Positions 11,081-22,698 of a stretch of 64,000 nt of DNA are shown here, piece after piece. Origin of the DNA: Rhynochetos jubatus. Taxonomy: Eukaryota; Chordata; Aves; Eurypygiformes; Rhynochetidae. Position 1 is the stretch's first letter. Each line of letters starts with the position of its first letter. The position numbers and the translations under genes were made by a program. The notes under the pieces are model-generated. The model ran no database searches. It worked only from the letters and a program-made list of their open reading frames with translations, and was not told the origin of the DNA. Where the stretch lies: NCBI GenBank assembly GCA_027574665.1, contig CM050656.1:9065501-9129500 (forward strand). Reading direction: 5' to 3'.

Positions 11081-11250
11081 GGGAGCCATGTCGGTGCAGT
11101 GTCATGCTCCTCTTGGCAGGCCTTTGCAATGCCAATTATCCCTGGAGCTGTGGGCTTTCTGGTTCTCCAGACGCTAACCCTAACCCTAGAAGTTGCCGAC
11201 CGCGGTTTTCCTCCACGCCCCCCCCGCGTTCTGGCTAGGAAAGCTGGGGA
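11081..11250 (+). repeat. 170-bp monomer, one telomeric hexamer missing and first hexamer CGCTAA
   Basis: The block at 11,172-11,189 reads CGCTAA, CCCTAA, CCCTAG, leaving two intact CCC tracts before the last one is broken by nothing further. The unit also carries GTCATGC in place of GTCGTGC and the TTTTCCTCCACG variant after the palindrome. It is an independent contraction from the one at 6.9 kb, since the flanking variants differ. Confidence 0.92.
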
Positions 11251-12306
11251 GGGAGCCATGTCGGTGCAGTGTCGTGCTCCTCTTGGCAGGCCTTTGCAAT
11301 GCCAATTATCCCTGGAGCTGTGGGCTTTCTGGTTCTCCAGACCCTAACCCTAACCCTAACCCTAGAAGTTGCCGACCGCGGTTTCCGGCCACGCCCCCCC
11401 CGCGTTCTGGCTAGGAAAGCTGGGGAGGGAGCCATGTCGGTGCAGTGTCGTGCTCCTCTTGGCAGGCCTTTGCAATGCCAATTATCCCTGGAGCTGTGGG
11501 CTTTCTGGTTCTCCAGACGCTAACCCTAACCCTAACCCTAGAAGTTGCCGACCGCGGTTTCCGGCCACGCCCCCCCCGCGTTCTGGCTAGGAAAGCTGGG
11601 GAGGGAGCCATGTCGGTGCAGTGTCGTGCTCCTCTTGGCAGGCATTTGCAATCCCAATTATCCCTGGAGCTGTGGGCTTTCTGGTTCTCCAGACCCTAAC
11701 CCTAACCCTAACCCTAGAAGTTGCCGACCGCGGTTTCCGGCCACGCCCCCCCGGCGTTCTGGCTAGGAAAGCTGGGGAGGGAGCCATGTCGGTGCAGTGT
11801 CGTGCTCCTCTTGGCAGGCCTTTACAATCCCAATTATCCCTGGAGCTGTGGGCTTTCTGGTTCTCCAGACCCTAACCCTAACCCTAACCCTAGAAGTTGC
11901 CGACGGCGGTTTCCGGCCACGCCCCCCCCGCGTTCTGGCTAGGAAAGCTGGGGAGGGAGCCATGTCGGTGCAGTGTCGTGCTCCTCTTGGCAGGCCTTTG
12001 CAATGCCAATTATCCCTGGAGCTGTGGGCTTTCTGGTTCTCCAGACCCTAACCCTAACCCTAACCCTAGAAGTTGCCGACCGCAGTTTCCGGCCACGCCC
12101 CCCCGGGTTCTGGCTAGGAAAGCTGGGGAGAGAGCCATGTCGGTGCAGTGTCGTGCTCCTCTTGGCAGGCCTTTGCAATGCCAATTATCCCTGGAGCTGT
12201 GGGCTTTCTGGTTCTCCAGACCCTAACCCTAACCCTAACCCTAGAAGTTGCCGACCGCGGTTTCCGGCCACGCCCCCCCCCGCGTTCTGGCTAGGAAAGC
12301 TGGGGA

Positions 12307-13890
12307 GGGAGCCATGTCGGTGCAGTGTCGTGCTCCTCTTGGCAGGCCTTTGCAATGCCAATTATCCCTGGAGCTGTGGGCTTTCTGGTTCTCCAGACCC
12401 TAACCCTAACCCTAACCCTAGAAGTTGCCGACCGCGGTTTCCGACCACGCCCCCGCCGGGTTCTGGCTAGGAAAGCTGGGGAGGGAGCCATGTCGGTGCA
12501 GTGTCGTGCTCCTCTTGGCAGGCCTTTGCAATGCCAATTATCCCTGGAGCTGTGGGCTTTCTGGTTCTCCAGACCCTAACCCTAACCCTAACCCTAGAAG
12601 TTGCCGACCGCGGTTTCCGGCCACGCCCCCCCCGCGTTCTGGCTAGGAAAGCTGGGGAGGGAGCCATGTCGGTGCAGTGTCGTGCTCCTCTTGGCAGGCC
12701 TTTGCAATGCCAATTATCCCTGGAGTTGTGGGCTTTCTGGTTCTCCAGACCCTAACCCTAACCCTAACCCTAGAAGTTGCCGACCGCGGTTTCCGGCCAC
12801 GCCCCCCCCGCGTTCTGGCTAGGAAAGCTGGGGAGGGAGCCATGTCGGTGCAGTGTCGTGCTCCTCTTGGCAGGCCTTTGCAATGCCAATTATCCCTGGA
12901 GCTGTGGGCTTTCTGGTTCTCCAGACCCTAACCCTAACCCTAACCCTAGAAGTTGCCGACCGCGGTTTCCGACCACGCCCCCGCCAGGTTCTGGCTAGGA
13001 AAGCTGGGGAGGGAGCCATGTCGGTGCAGTGTCGTGCTCCTCTTGGCAGGCCTTTGCAATGCCAATTATCCCTGGAGCTGTGGGCTTTCTGGTTCTCCAG
13101 ACCCTAACCCTAACCCTAACCCTAGAAGTTGCCGACCGCGGTTTCCGGCCACGCCCCCCCCGCGTTCTGGCTAGGAAAGCTGGGGAGGGAGCCATGTCGG
13201 TGCAGTGTCGTGCTCCTCTTGGCAGGCCTTTGCAATGCCAATTATCCCTGGAGCTGTGGGCTTTCTGGTTCTCCAGACCCTAACCCTAACCCTAACCCTA
13301 GAAGTTGCCGACCGCGGTTTCCGGCCACGCCCCCCCCGCGTTCTGGCTAGGAAAGCTGGGGAGGGAGCCATGTCGGTGCAGTGTCGTGCTCCTCTTGGCA
13401 GGCCTTTGCAATGCCAATTATCCCTGGAGCTGTGGGCTTTCTGGTTCTCCAGACCCTAACCCTAACCCTAACCCTAGATGTTGCCGACCGCGGTTTCCGA
13501 CCACGCCCCCGCCGGGTTCTGGCTAGGAAAGCTGGGGAGGGAGCCATGTCGGTGCAGTGTCGTGCTCCTCTTGGCAGGCCTTTGCAATGCCAATTATCCC
13601 TGGAGCTGTGGGCTTTCTGGTTCTCCAGACCCTAACCCTAACCCTAACCCTAGAAGTTGCCGACCGCGGTTTCCGGCCACGCCCCCCCCGGGTTCTGGCT
13701 AGGAAAGCTGGGGAGGGAGCCATGTCGGTGCAGTGTCGTGCTCCTCTTGGCAGGCCTTTGCAATGCCAATTATCCCTGGAGCTGTGGGCTTTCTGGTTCT
13801 CCAGACCCTAACCCTAACCCTAACCCTAGAAGTTGCCGACCGCGGTTTCCGGCCACGCCCCCCCCGCGTTCTGGCTAGGAAAGCTGGGGA
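12307..13890 (+). repeat. Three copies of a 3-monomer (528-bp) higher-order unit
   Basis: Units beginning at 12,307, 12,835 and 13,363 share TTTCCGACCACGCCCCCGCC (with GGG or AGG next). Each is followed by two near-consensus units, giving a 528-bp period. The third copy adds CCCTAGATGTTG, which also occurs in the unit near 11,020. The second has CCAGG for CCGGG. These differences show divergence after amplification. Confidence 0.75.
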
Positions 13891-15651
13891 GGGAGCCATG
13901 TCGGTGCAGTGTCGTGCTCCTCTTGGCAGGCCTTTGCAATGCCAATTATCCCTGGAGCTGTGGGCTTTCTGGTTCTCCAGACCCTAACCCTAACCCTAAC
14001 CCTAGAAGTTGCCGACCGCAGTTTCCGGCCACGCCCCCTCGGGTTCTGGCTAGGAAAGCTGGGGAGGGAGCCATGTCGGTGCAGTGTCGTGCTCCTCTTG
14101 GCAGGCCTTTGCAATGCCAATTATCCCTGGAGCTGTGGGCTTTCTGGTTCTCCAGACCCTAACCCTAACCCTAACCCTAGAAGTTGCCGACCGCGGTTTC
14201 CGGCCACGCCCCCCCCGGGTTCTGGCTAGGAAAGCTGGGGAGGGAGCCATGTCGGTGCAGTGTCGTGCTCCTCTTGGCAGGCCTTTGCAATGCCAATTAT
14301 CCCTGGAGCTGTGGGCTTTCTGGTTCTCCAGACCCTAACCCTAACCCTAACCCTAGAAGTTGCCGACGGCGGTTTCCGACCACGCCCCCGCCGGGTTCTG
14401 GCTAGGAAAGCTGGGGAGGGAGCCATGTCGGTGCAGTGTCGTGCTCCTCTTGGCAGGCCTTTGCAATGCCAATTATCCCTGGAGCTGTGGGCTTTCTGGT
14501 TCTCCAGACCCTAACCCTAACCCTAACCCTAGAAGTTGCCGACGGCGGTTTCCGGCCACGCCCCCCCCGCGTTCTGGCTAGGAAAGCTGGGGAGGGAGCC
14601 ATGTCGGTGCAGTGTCGTGCTCCTCTTGGCAGGCCTTTGCAATCCCAATTATCCCTGGAGCTGTGGGCTTTCTGGTTCTCCAGACCCTAACCCTAACCCT
14701 AACCCTAGAAGTTGCCGACCGCGGTTTCTGGCCACGCCCCCCCCGGGTTCTGGCTAGGAAAGCTGGGGAGGGAGCCATGTCGGTGCAGTGTCGTGCTCCT
14801 CTTGGCAGGCCTTTGCAATGCCAATTATCCCTGGAGCTGTGGGCTTTCTGGTTCTCCAGACCCTAACCCTAACCCTAACCCTAGAAGTTGCCGACCGCGG
14901 TTTCCGGCCACGCCCCCCCCCGCGTTCTGGCTAGGAAAGCTGGGGAGGGAGCCATGTCGGTGCAGTGTCGTGCTCCTCTTGGCAGGCCTTTGCAATGCCA
15001 ATTATCCCTGGAGCTGTGGGCTTTCTGGTTCTCCAGACCCTAACCCTAACCCTAACCCTAGAAGTTGCCGACCGCGGTTTCCGGCCACGCCCCCGCCGGG
15101 TTCTGGCTAGGAAAGCTGGGGAGGGAGCCATGTCGGTGCAGTGTCGTGCTCCTCTTGGCAGGCCTTTGCAATGCCAATTATCCCTGGAGCTGTGGGCTTT
15201 CTGGTTCTCCAGACCCTAACCCTAACCCTAACCCTAGAAGTTGCCGACCGCGGTTTCCGGCCACGCCCCCCCCCGCGTTCTGGCTAGGAAAGCTGGGGAG
15301 GGAGCCATGTCGGTGCAGTGTCGTGCTCCTCTTGGCAGGCCTTTGCAATGCCAATTATCCCTGGAGCTGTGGGCTTTCTGGTTCTCCAGACCCTAACCCT
15401 AACCCTAACCCTAGAAGTTGCCGACCGCGGTTTCTGGCCACGCCCCCGCCGGCTTCTGGCTAGGAAAGCTGGGGAGGGAGCCATGTCGGTGCAGTGTCGT
15501 GCTCCTCTTGGCAGGCCTTTGCAATGCCAATTATCCCTGGAGCTGTGGGCTTTCTGGTTCTCCAGACCCTAACCCTAACCCTAACCCTAGAAGTTGCCGA
15601 CCGCGGTTTCCGGCCACGCCCCCCCAGCGTTCTGGCTAGGAAAGCTGGGGA

Positions 15652-17058
15652 GGGAGCCATGTCGGTGCAGTGTCGTGCTCCTCTTGGCAGGCCTTTGCAA
15701 TGCCAATTATCCCTGGAGCTGTGGGCTTTCTGGTTCTCCAGACGCTAACCCTAACCCTAACCCTAGAAGTTGCCGACCGCGGTTTCCGGCCACGCCCCCC
15801 CCGCGTTCTGGCTAGGAAAGCTGGGGAGGGAGCCATGTCGGTGCAGTGTCGTGCTCCTCTTGGCAGGCATTTGCAATCCCAATTATCCCTGGAGCTGTGG
15901 GCTTTCTGGTTCTCCAGACCCTAACCCTAACCCTAACCCTAGAAGTTGCCGACCGCGGTTTCCGGCCACGCCCCCCCGGCGTTCTGGCTTGGAAAGCTGG
16001 GGAGGGAGCCATGTCGGTGCAGTGTCGTGCTCCTCTTGGCAGGCCTTTACAATCCCAATTATCCCTGGAGCTGTGGGCTTTCTGGTTCTCCAGACCCTAA
16101 CCCTAACCCTAACCCTAGAAGTTGCCGACCGCGGTTTCCGGCCACGCCCCCCCCGCGTTCTGGCTAGGAAAGCTGGGGAGGGAGCCATGTCGGTGCAGTG
16201 TCGTGCTCCTCTTGGCAGGCCTTTGCAATACCAATTATCTCTGGAGCTGTGGGCTTTCTGGTTCTCCAGACCCTAACCCTAACCCTAACCCTAGAAGTTG
16301 CCGACCGCAGTTTCCGGCCACGCCCCCTCGGGTTCTGGCTAGGAAAGCTGGGGAGAGAGCCATGTCGGTGCAGTGTCGTGCTCCTCTTGGCAGGCCTTTG
16401 CAATCCCAATTATCCCTGGAGCTGTGGTCTTTCTGGTTCTCCAGACCCTAACCCTAACCCTAACCCTAGAAGTTGCCGACCGCGGTTTCCGGCCACGCCC
16501 CCCCAGCGTTCTGGCTAGGAAAGCTGGGGAGGGAGCCATGTCGGTGCAGTGTCGTGCTCCTCTTGGCAGGCCTTTGCAATGCCAATTATCCCTGGAGCTG
16601 TGGGCTTTCTGGTTCTCCAGACCCTAACCCTAACCCTAACCCTAGAAGTTGCCGACAGCGCTTTCCGGCCACGCCCCCCCCGCGTTCTGGCTAGGAAAGC
16701 TGGGGAGGGAGCCATGTCGGTGCAGTGTCGTGCTCCTCTTGGCAGGCCTTTGCAATGCCAATTATCCCTGGAGCTGTGGGCTTTCTGGTTCTCCAGACCC
16801 TAACCCTAACCCTAACCCTAGAAGTTGCCGACCGTGGTTTCCGGCCCCGCCCCCCGTGGGTTCAGGCTAGGAAAGCTGGGGAGGGAGCCATGTCGGTGCA
16901 GTGTCGTGCTCTTCTTGGCAGGCCTTTGCAATCCCAATTATCCCTGGAGCTGTGGGCTTTCTGGTTCTCCAGACCCTAACCCTAACCCTAACCCTAGAAG
17001 TTGCCGACCGCGGTTTCCGGCCACGCCCCCCCAGCGTTCTGGCTAGGAAAGCTGGGGA
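15652..17058 (+). repeat. 8-monomer block with a distant copy at 29,919-31,325
   Basis: The block contains in order: CGCTAA-type telomeric tract; GGCATTTGCAATCCC plus CCCCGGCGTTCTGGCTTGG; CCTTTACAATCCC; a CCGCAGTTTCC and CCCTCGGG unit; GTGGTCTTTC; GACAGCGCTTTCC; and CCGGCCCCGCC...TTCAGGCT with GCTCTTCTTGG. The same ordered series lies at a constant offset of 14,267 bp (81 monomers) to the right. The unit near 16,225 has ATACCAATTATCTC, a private change absent from the distant copy. Confidence 0.8.
16355..16882 (+). repeat. Diagnostic trimer (GTGGTCT / GACAGCGCT / TTCAGGCT), copy 1
   Basis: Three consecutive units carry GGAGCTGTGGTCTTTC, then GACAGCGCTTTCC, then CCGGCCCCGC with CGTGGGTTCAGGCT. 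The ordered trimer recurs at 30,622, 32,381, 33,612 and 34,140, five times in all. It is one of the clearest markers of higher-order structure in the window. Confidence 0.82.
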
Positions 17059-19524
17059 GGGAGCCATGTCGGTGCAGTGTCGTGCTCCTCTTGGCAGGCC
17101 TTTGCAATGCCAATTATCCCTGGAGCTGTGGGCTTTCTGGTTCTCCAGACCCTAACCCTAACCCTAACCCTAGAAGTTGCCGACCGCGGTTTCCGGCCAC
17201 GCCCCCCCCGCATTCTGGCTAGGAAAGCTGGGGAGGGAGCCATGTCGGTGCAGTGTCGTGCTCCTCTTGGCAGGCCTTTGCCATCCCAATTATCCCTGGA
17301 GCTGTGGGCTTTCTGGTTCTCCAGACCCTAACCCTAACCCTAACCCTAGAAGTTGCCGACCGCGGTTTCCGGCCACGCCCCCCCCGCGTTCTGGCTAGGA
17401 AAGCTGGGGAGGGAGCCATGTCGGTGCAGTGTCGTGCTCCTCTTGGCAGGCCTTTGCAATGCCAATTATCCCTGGAGCTGTGGGCTTTCTGGTTCTCCAG
17501 ACCCTAACCCTAACCCTAACCCTAGAAGTTGCCGACCGCGGTTTCCGGCCACGCCCCCCCCGCGTTCTGGCTAGGAAAGCTGGGGAGGGAGCCATGTCGG
17601 TGCAGTGTCGTGCTCCTCTTGGCAGGCCTTTGCAATGCCAATTATCCCTGGAGCTGTGGGCTTTCTGGTTCTCCAGACCCTAACCCTAACCCTAACCCTA
17701 GAAGTTGCCGACCGCGGTTTCCGGCCACGCCCCCCCCGCGTTCTGGCTAGGAAAGCTGGGGAGGGAGCCATGTCGGTGCAGTGTCGTGCTCCTCTTGGTA
17801 GGCCTTTGCAATGCCAATTATCCCTGGAGCTGTGGGCTTTCTGGTTCTCCAGACCCTAACCCTAACCCTAACACTAGAAGTTGCCGACCGCGGTTTCCGG
17901 CCACGCCCCCCCCCGCGTTCTGGCTAGGAAAGCTGGGGAGGGAGCCATGTCGGTGCAGTGTCGTGCTCCTCTTGGCAGGCCTTTGCAATGCCAATTATCC
18001 CTGGAGCTGTGGGCTTTCTGGTTCTCCAGACCCTAACCCTAACCCTAACCCTAGAAGTTGCCGACCGCGGTTTCCGGCCACGCCCCCGCCGGGTTCTGGC
18101 TAGGAAAGCTGGGGAGGGAGCCATGTCGGTGCAGTGTCGTGCTCCTCTTGGCAGGCCTTTGCAATGCCAATTATCCCTGGAGCTGTGGGCTTTCTGGTTC
18201 TCCAGACCCTAACCCTAACCCTAACCCTAGAAGTTGCCGACCGCGGTTTCCGGCCACGCCCCCCCCGCGTTCTGGCTAGGAAAGCTGGGGAGGGAGCCAT
18301 GTCGGTGCAGTGTCGTGCTCCTCTTGGCAGGCCTTTGCAATGCCAATTATCCCTGGAGCTGTGGGCTTTCTGGTTCTCCAGACCCTAACCCTAACCCTAA
18401 CCCTAGAAGTTGCCGACCGCGGTTTCCGGCCACGCCTCCCCCGGGTTCTGGCTAGGAAAGCTGGGGAGGGAGCCATGTCGGTGCAGTGTCGTGCTCCTCT
18501 TGGCAGGCCTTTGCAATGCCAATTATCCCTGGAGCTGTGGGCTTTCTGGTTCTCCAGACCCTAACCCTAACCCTAACCCTAGAAGTTGCCGACCGCGGTT
18601 TCCGGCCACGCCCCCCCCCACGTTCTGGCTAGGAAAGCTGGGGAGGGAGCCATGTCGGTGCAGTGTCGTGCTCCTCTTGGCAGGCCTTTGCAATGCCAAT
18701 TATCCCTGGAGCTGTGGGCTTTCTGGTTCTCCAGACGCTAACCCTAACCCTAACCCTAGAAGTTGCCGACCGCGGTTTCCGGCCACGCCCCTCCCGGGTT
18801 CTGGCTAGGAAAGCTGGGGAGGGAGCCATGTCGGTGCAGTGTCGTGCTCCTCTTGGCAGGCCTTTGCAATGCCAATTATCCCTGGAGCTGTGGGCTTTCT
18901 GGTTCTCCAGACGCTAACCCTAACCCTAACCCTAGAAGTTGCCGACCGCGGTTTCCGGCCACGCCTCCCCCGGGTTCTGGCTAGGAAAGCTGGGGAGGGA
19001 GCCATGTCGGTGCAGTGTCGTGCTCCTCTTGGCAGGCCTTTGCAATGCCAATTATCCCTGGAGCTGTGGGCTTTCTGGTTCTCCAGACCCTAACCCTAAC
19101 CCTAACCCTAGAAGTTGCCGACCGCGGTTTCCGGCCACGCCCCCCCCGCATTCTGGCTAGGAAAGCTGGGGAGGGAGCCATGTCGGTGCAGTGTCGTGCT
19201 CCTCTTGGCAGGCCTTTGCCATCCCAATTATCCCTGGAGCTGTGGGCTTTCTGGTTCTCCAGACCCTAACCCTAACCCTAACCCTAGAAGTTGCCGACCG
19301 CGGTTTCCGGCCACGCCCCCCCCGCGTTCTGGCTAGGAAAGCTGGGGAGGGAGCCATGTCGGTGCAGTGTCGTGCTCCTCTTGGCAGGCCTTTGCAATGC
19401 CAATTATCCCTGGAGCTGTGGGCTTTCTGGTTCTCCAGACGCTAACCCTAACCCTAACCCTAGAAGTTGCCGACCGCGGTTTCCGGCCACGCCCCCCCCG
19501 CGTTCTGGCTAGGAAAGCTGGGGA

Positions 19525-21111
19525 GGGAGCCATGTCGGTGCAGTGTCGTGCTCCTCTTGGCAGGCCTTTGCAATGCCAATTATCCCTGGAGCTGTGGGCT
19601 TTCTGGTTCTCCAGACCCTAACCCTAACCCTAACCCTAGAAGTTGCCGACCGCGGTTTCCGGCCACGCCCCCCCCGCGTTCTGGCTAGGAAAGCTGGGGA
19701 GGGAGCCATGTCGGTGCAGTGTCGTGCTCCTCTTGGTAGGCCTTTGCAATCCCAATTATCCCTGGAGCTGTGGGCTTTCTGGTTCTCCAGACCCTAACCC
19801 TAACCCTAACACTAGAAGTTGCCGACCGCGGTTTCCGGCCACGCCCCCCCCCGCGTTCTGGCTAGGAAAGCTGGGGAGGGAGCCATGTCGGTGCAGTGTC
19901 GTGCTCCTCTTGGCAGGCCTTTGCAATGCCAATTATCCCTGGAGCTGTGGGCTTTCTGGTTCTCCAGACCCTAACCCTAACCCTAACCCTAGAAGTTGCC
20001 GACCGCGGTTTCCGGCCACGCCCCCCCCCGCGTTCTGGCTAGGAAAGCTGGGGAGGGAGCCATGTCGGTGCAGTGTCGTGCTCCTCTTGGCAGGCCTTTG
20101 CAATGCCAATTATCCCTGGAGCTGTGGGCTTTCTGGTTCTCCAGACCCTAACCCTAACCCTAACCCTAGAAGTTGCCGACCGCGGTTTCCGGCCACGCCC
20201 CCCCCGCATTCTGGCTAGGAAAGCTGGGGAGGGAGCCATGTCGGTGCAGTGTCGTGCTCCTCTTGGCAGGCCTTTGCAATCCCAATTATCCCTGGAGCTG
20301 TGGGCTTTCTGGTTCTCCAGACCCTAACCCTAACCCTAACCCTAGAAGTTGCCGACCGCGGTTTCCGGCCACGCCCCCCCCACGTTCTGGCTAGGAAAGC
20401 TGGGGAGGGAGCCATGTCGGTGCAGTGTCGTGCTCCTCTTGGCAGGCCTTTGCAATGCCAATTATCCCTGGAGCTGTGGGCTTTCTGGTTCTCCAGACCC
20501 TAACCCTAACCCTAACCCTAGAAGTTGCCGACCACGGTTTCCGGCCACGCCCCCCGTGGGTTCTGGCTAGGAAAGCTGGGGAGGGATCCATGTCGGTGCA
20601 GTGTCGTGCTCCTCTTGGCAGGCCTTTGCAAATGCCAATTATCCCTGGAGCTGTGGGCTTTCTGGTTCTCCAGACCCTAACCCTAACCCTAACCCTAGAA
20701 GTTGCCGACCGCGGTTTCCGGCCACGCCCCCGCCGGGTTCTGGCTAGGAAAGCTGGGGAGGGAGCCATGTCGGTGCAGTGTCGTGCTCCTCTTGGCAGGC
20801 CTTTGCAATGCCAATTATCCCTGGAGCTGTGGGCTTTCTGGTTCTCCAGACCCTAACCCTAACCCTAACCCTAGAAGTTGCCGACCGCGGTTTCCGGCCA
20901 CGCCCCCCCCGCGTTCTGGCTAGGAAAGCTGGGGAGGGAGCCATGTCGGTGCAGTGTCGTGCTCCTCTTGGCAGGCCTTTGCAATGCCAATTATCCCTGG
21001 AGCTGTGGGCTTTCTGGTTCTCCAGACCCTAACCCTAACCCTAACCCTAGAAGTTGCCGACCGCGGTTTCCGGCCACGCCCCCCCCGCGTTCTGGCTAGG
21101 AAAGCTGGGGA
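19525..21111 (+). repeat. 9-monomer (1,587-bp) higher-order unit, copy A
   Basis: The ordered markers are: a near-consensus unit; a unit with CTTGGTAGGCC, CAATCCC and CACTAG; two 9-C units; GCATTCTGG; CACGTTCTGG; GACCACGGTT with CCGTGGG; a unit with GGGATCCATG and GCAAATGCC; then two near-consensus units. GGATCC at 20,584-20,589 is private to this unit and its sister copy. The same order follows at +1,587 bp. Confidence 0.85.
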
Positions 21112-22698
21112 GGGAGCCATGTCGGTGCAGTGTCGTGCTCCTCTTGGCAGGCCTTTGCAATGCCAATTATCCCTGGAGCTGTGGGCTTTCTGGTTCTCCA
21201 GACCCTAACCCTAACCCTAACCCTAGAAGTTGCCGACCGCGGTTTCCGGCCACGCCCCCCCCGCGTTCTGGCTAGGAAAGCTGGGGAGGGAGCCATGTCG
21301 GTGCAGTGTCGTGCTCCTCTTGGTAGGCCTTTGCAATCCCAATTATCCCTGGAGCTGTGGGCTTTCTGGTTCTCCAGACCCTAACCCTAACCCTAACACT
21401 AGAAGTTGCCGACCGCGGTTTCCGGCCACGCCCCCCCCCGCGTTCTGGCTAGGAAAGCTGGGGAGGGAGCCATGTCGGTGCAGTGTCGTGCTCCTCTTGG
21501 CAGGCCTTTGCAATGCCAATTATCCCTGGAGCTGTGGGCTTTCTGGTTCTCCAGACCCTAACCCTAACCCTAACCCTAGAAGTTGCCGACCGCGGTTTCC
21601 GGCCACGCCCCCCCCCGCGTTCTGGCTAGGAAAGCTGGGGAGGGAGCCATGTCGGTGCAGTGTCGTGCTCCTCTTGGCAGGCCTTTGCAATGCCAATTAT
21701 CCCTGGAGCTGTGGGCTTTCTGGTTCTCCAGACCCTAACCCTAACCCTAACCCTAGAAGTTGCCGACCGCGGTTTCCGGCCACGCCCCCCCCGCATTCTG
21801 GCTAGGAAAGCTGGGGAGGGAGCCATGTCGGTGCAGTGTCGTGCTCCTCTTGGCAGGCCTTTGCAATCCCAATTATCCCTGGAGCTGTGGGCTTTCTGGT
21901 TCTCCAGACCCTAACCCTAACCCTAACCCTAGAAGTTGCCGACCGCGGTTTCCGGCCACGCCCCCCCCACGTTCTGGCTAGGAAAGCTGGGGAGGGAGCC
22001 ATGTCGGTGCAGTGTCGTGCTCCTCTTGGCAGGCCTTTGCAATGCCAATTATCCCTGGAGCTGTGGGCTTTCTGGTTCTCCAGACCCTAACCCTAACCCT
22101 AACCCTAGAAGTTGCCGACCACGGTTTCCGGCCACGCCCCCCGTGGGTTCTGGCTAGGAAAGCTGGGGAGGGATCCATGTCGGTGCAGTGTCGTGCTCCT
22201 CTTGGCAGGCCTTTGCAAATGCCAATTATCCCTGGAGCTGTGGGCTTTCTGGTTCTCCAGACGCTAACCCTAACCCTAACCCTAGAAGTTGCCGACCGCG
22301 GTTTCCGGCCACGCCCCCGCCGGGTTCTGGCTAGGAAAGCTGGGGAGGGAGCCATGTCGGTGCAGTGTCGTGCTCCTCTTGGCAGGCCTTTGCAATGCCA
22401 ATTATCCCTGGAGCTGTGGGCTTTCTGGTTCTCCAGACCCTAACCCTAACCCTAACCCTAGAAGTTGCCGACCGCGGTTTCCGGCCACGCCCCCCCCGCG
22501 TTCTGGCTAGGAAAGCTGGGGAGGGAGCCATGTCGGTGCAGTGTCGTGCTCCTCTTGGCAGGCCTTTGCAATGCCAATTATCCCTGGAGCTGTGGGCTTT
22601 CTGGTTCTCCAGACCCTAACCCTAACCCTAACCCTAGAAGTTGCCGACCGCGGTTTCCGGCCACGCCTCCCCCGGGTTCTGGCTAGGAAAGCTGGGGA
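21112..22698 (+). repeat. 9-monomer (1,587-bp) higher-order unit, copy B
   Basis: This repeats copy A (19,525-21,111) in the same order, including GGTAGG with CACTAG and GGATCC at 22,171-22,176. Differences are a CGCTAA first hexamer in the unit after GGATCC and CGCCTCCCCCGGG in the last unit. The pair looks like a recent tandem duplication within the array. Confidence 0.85.
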
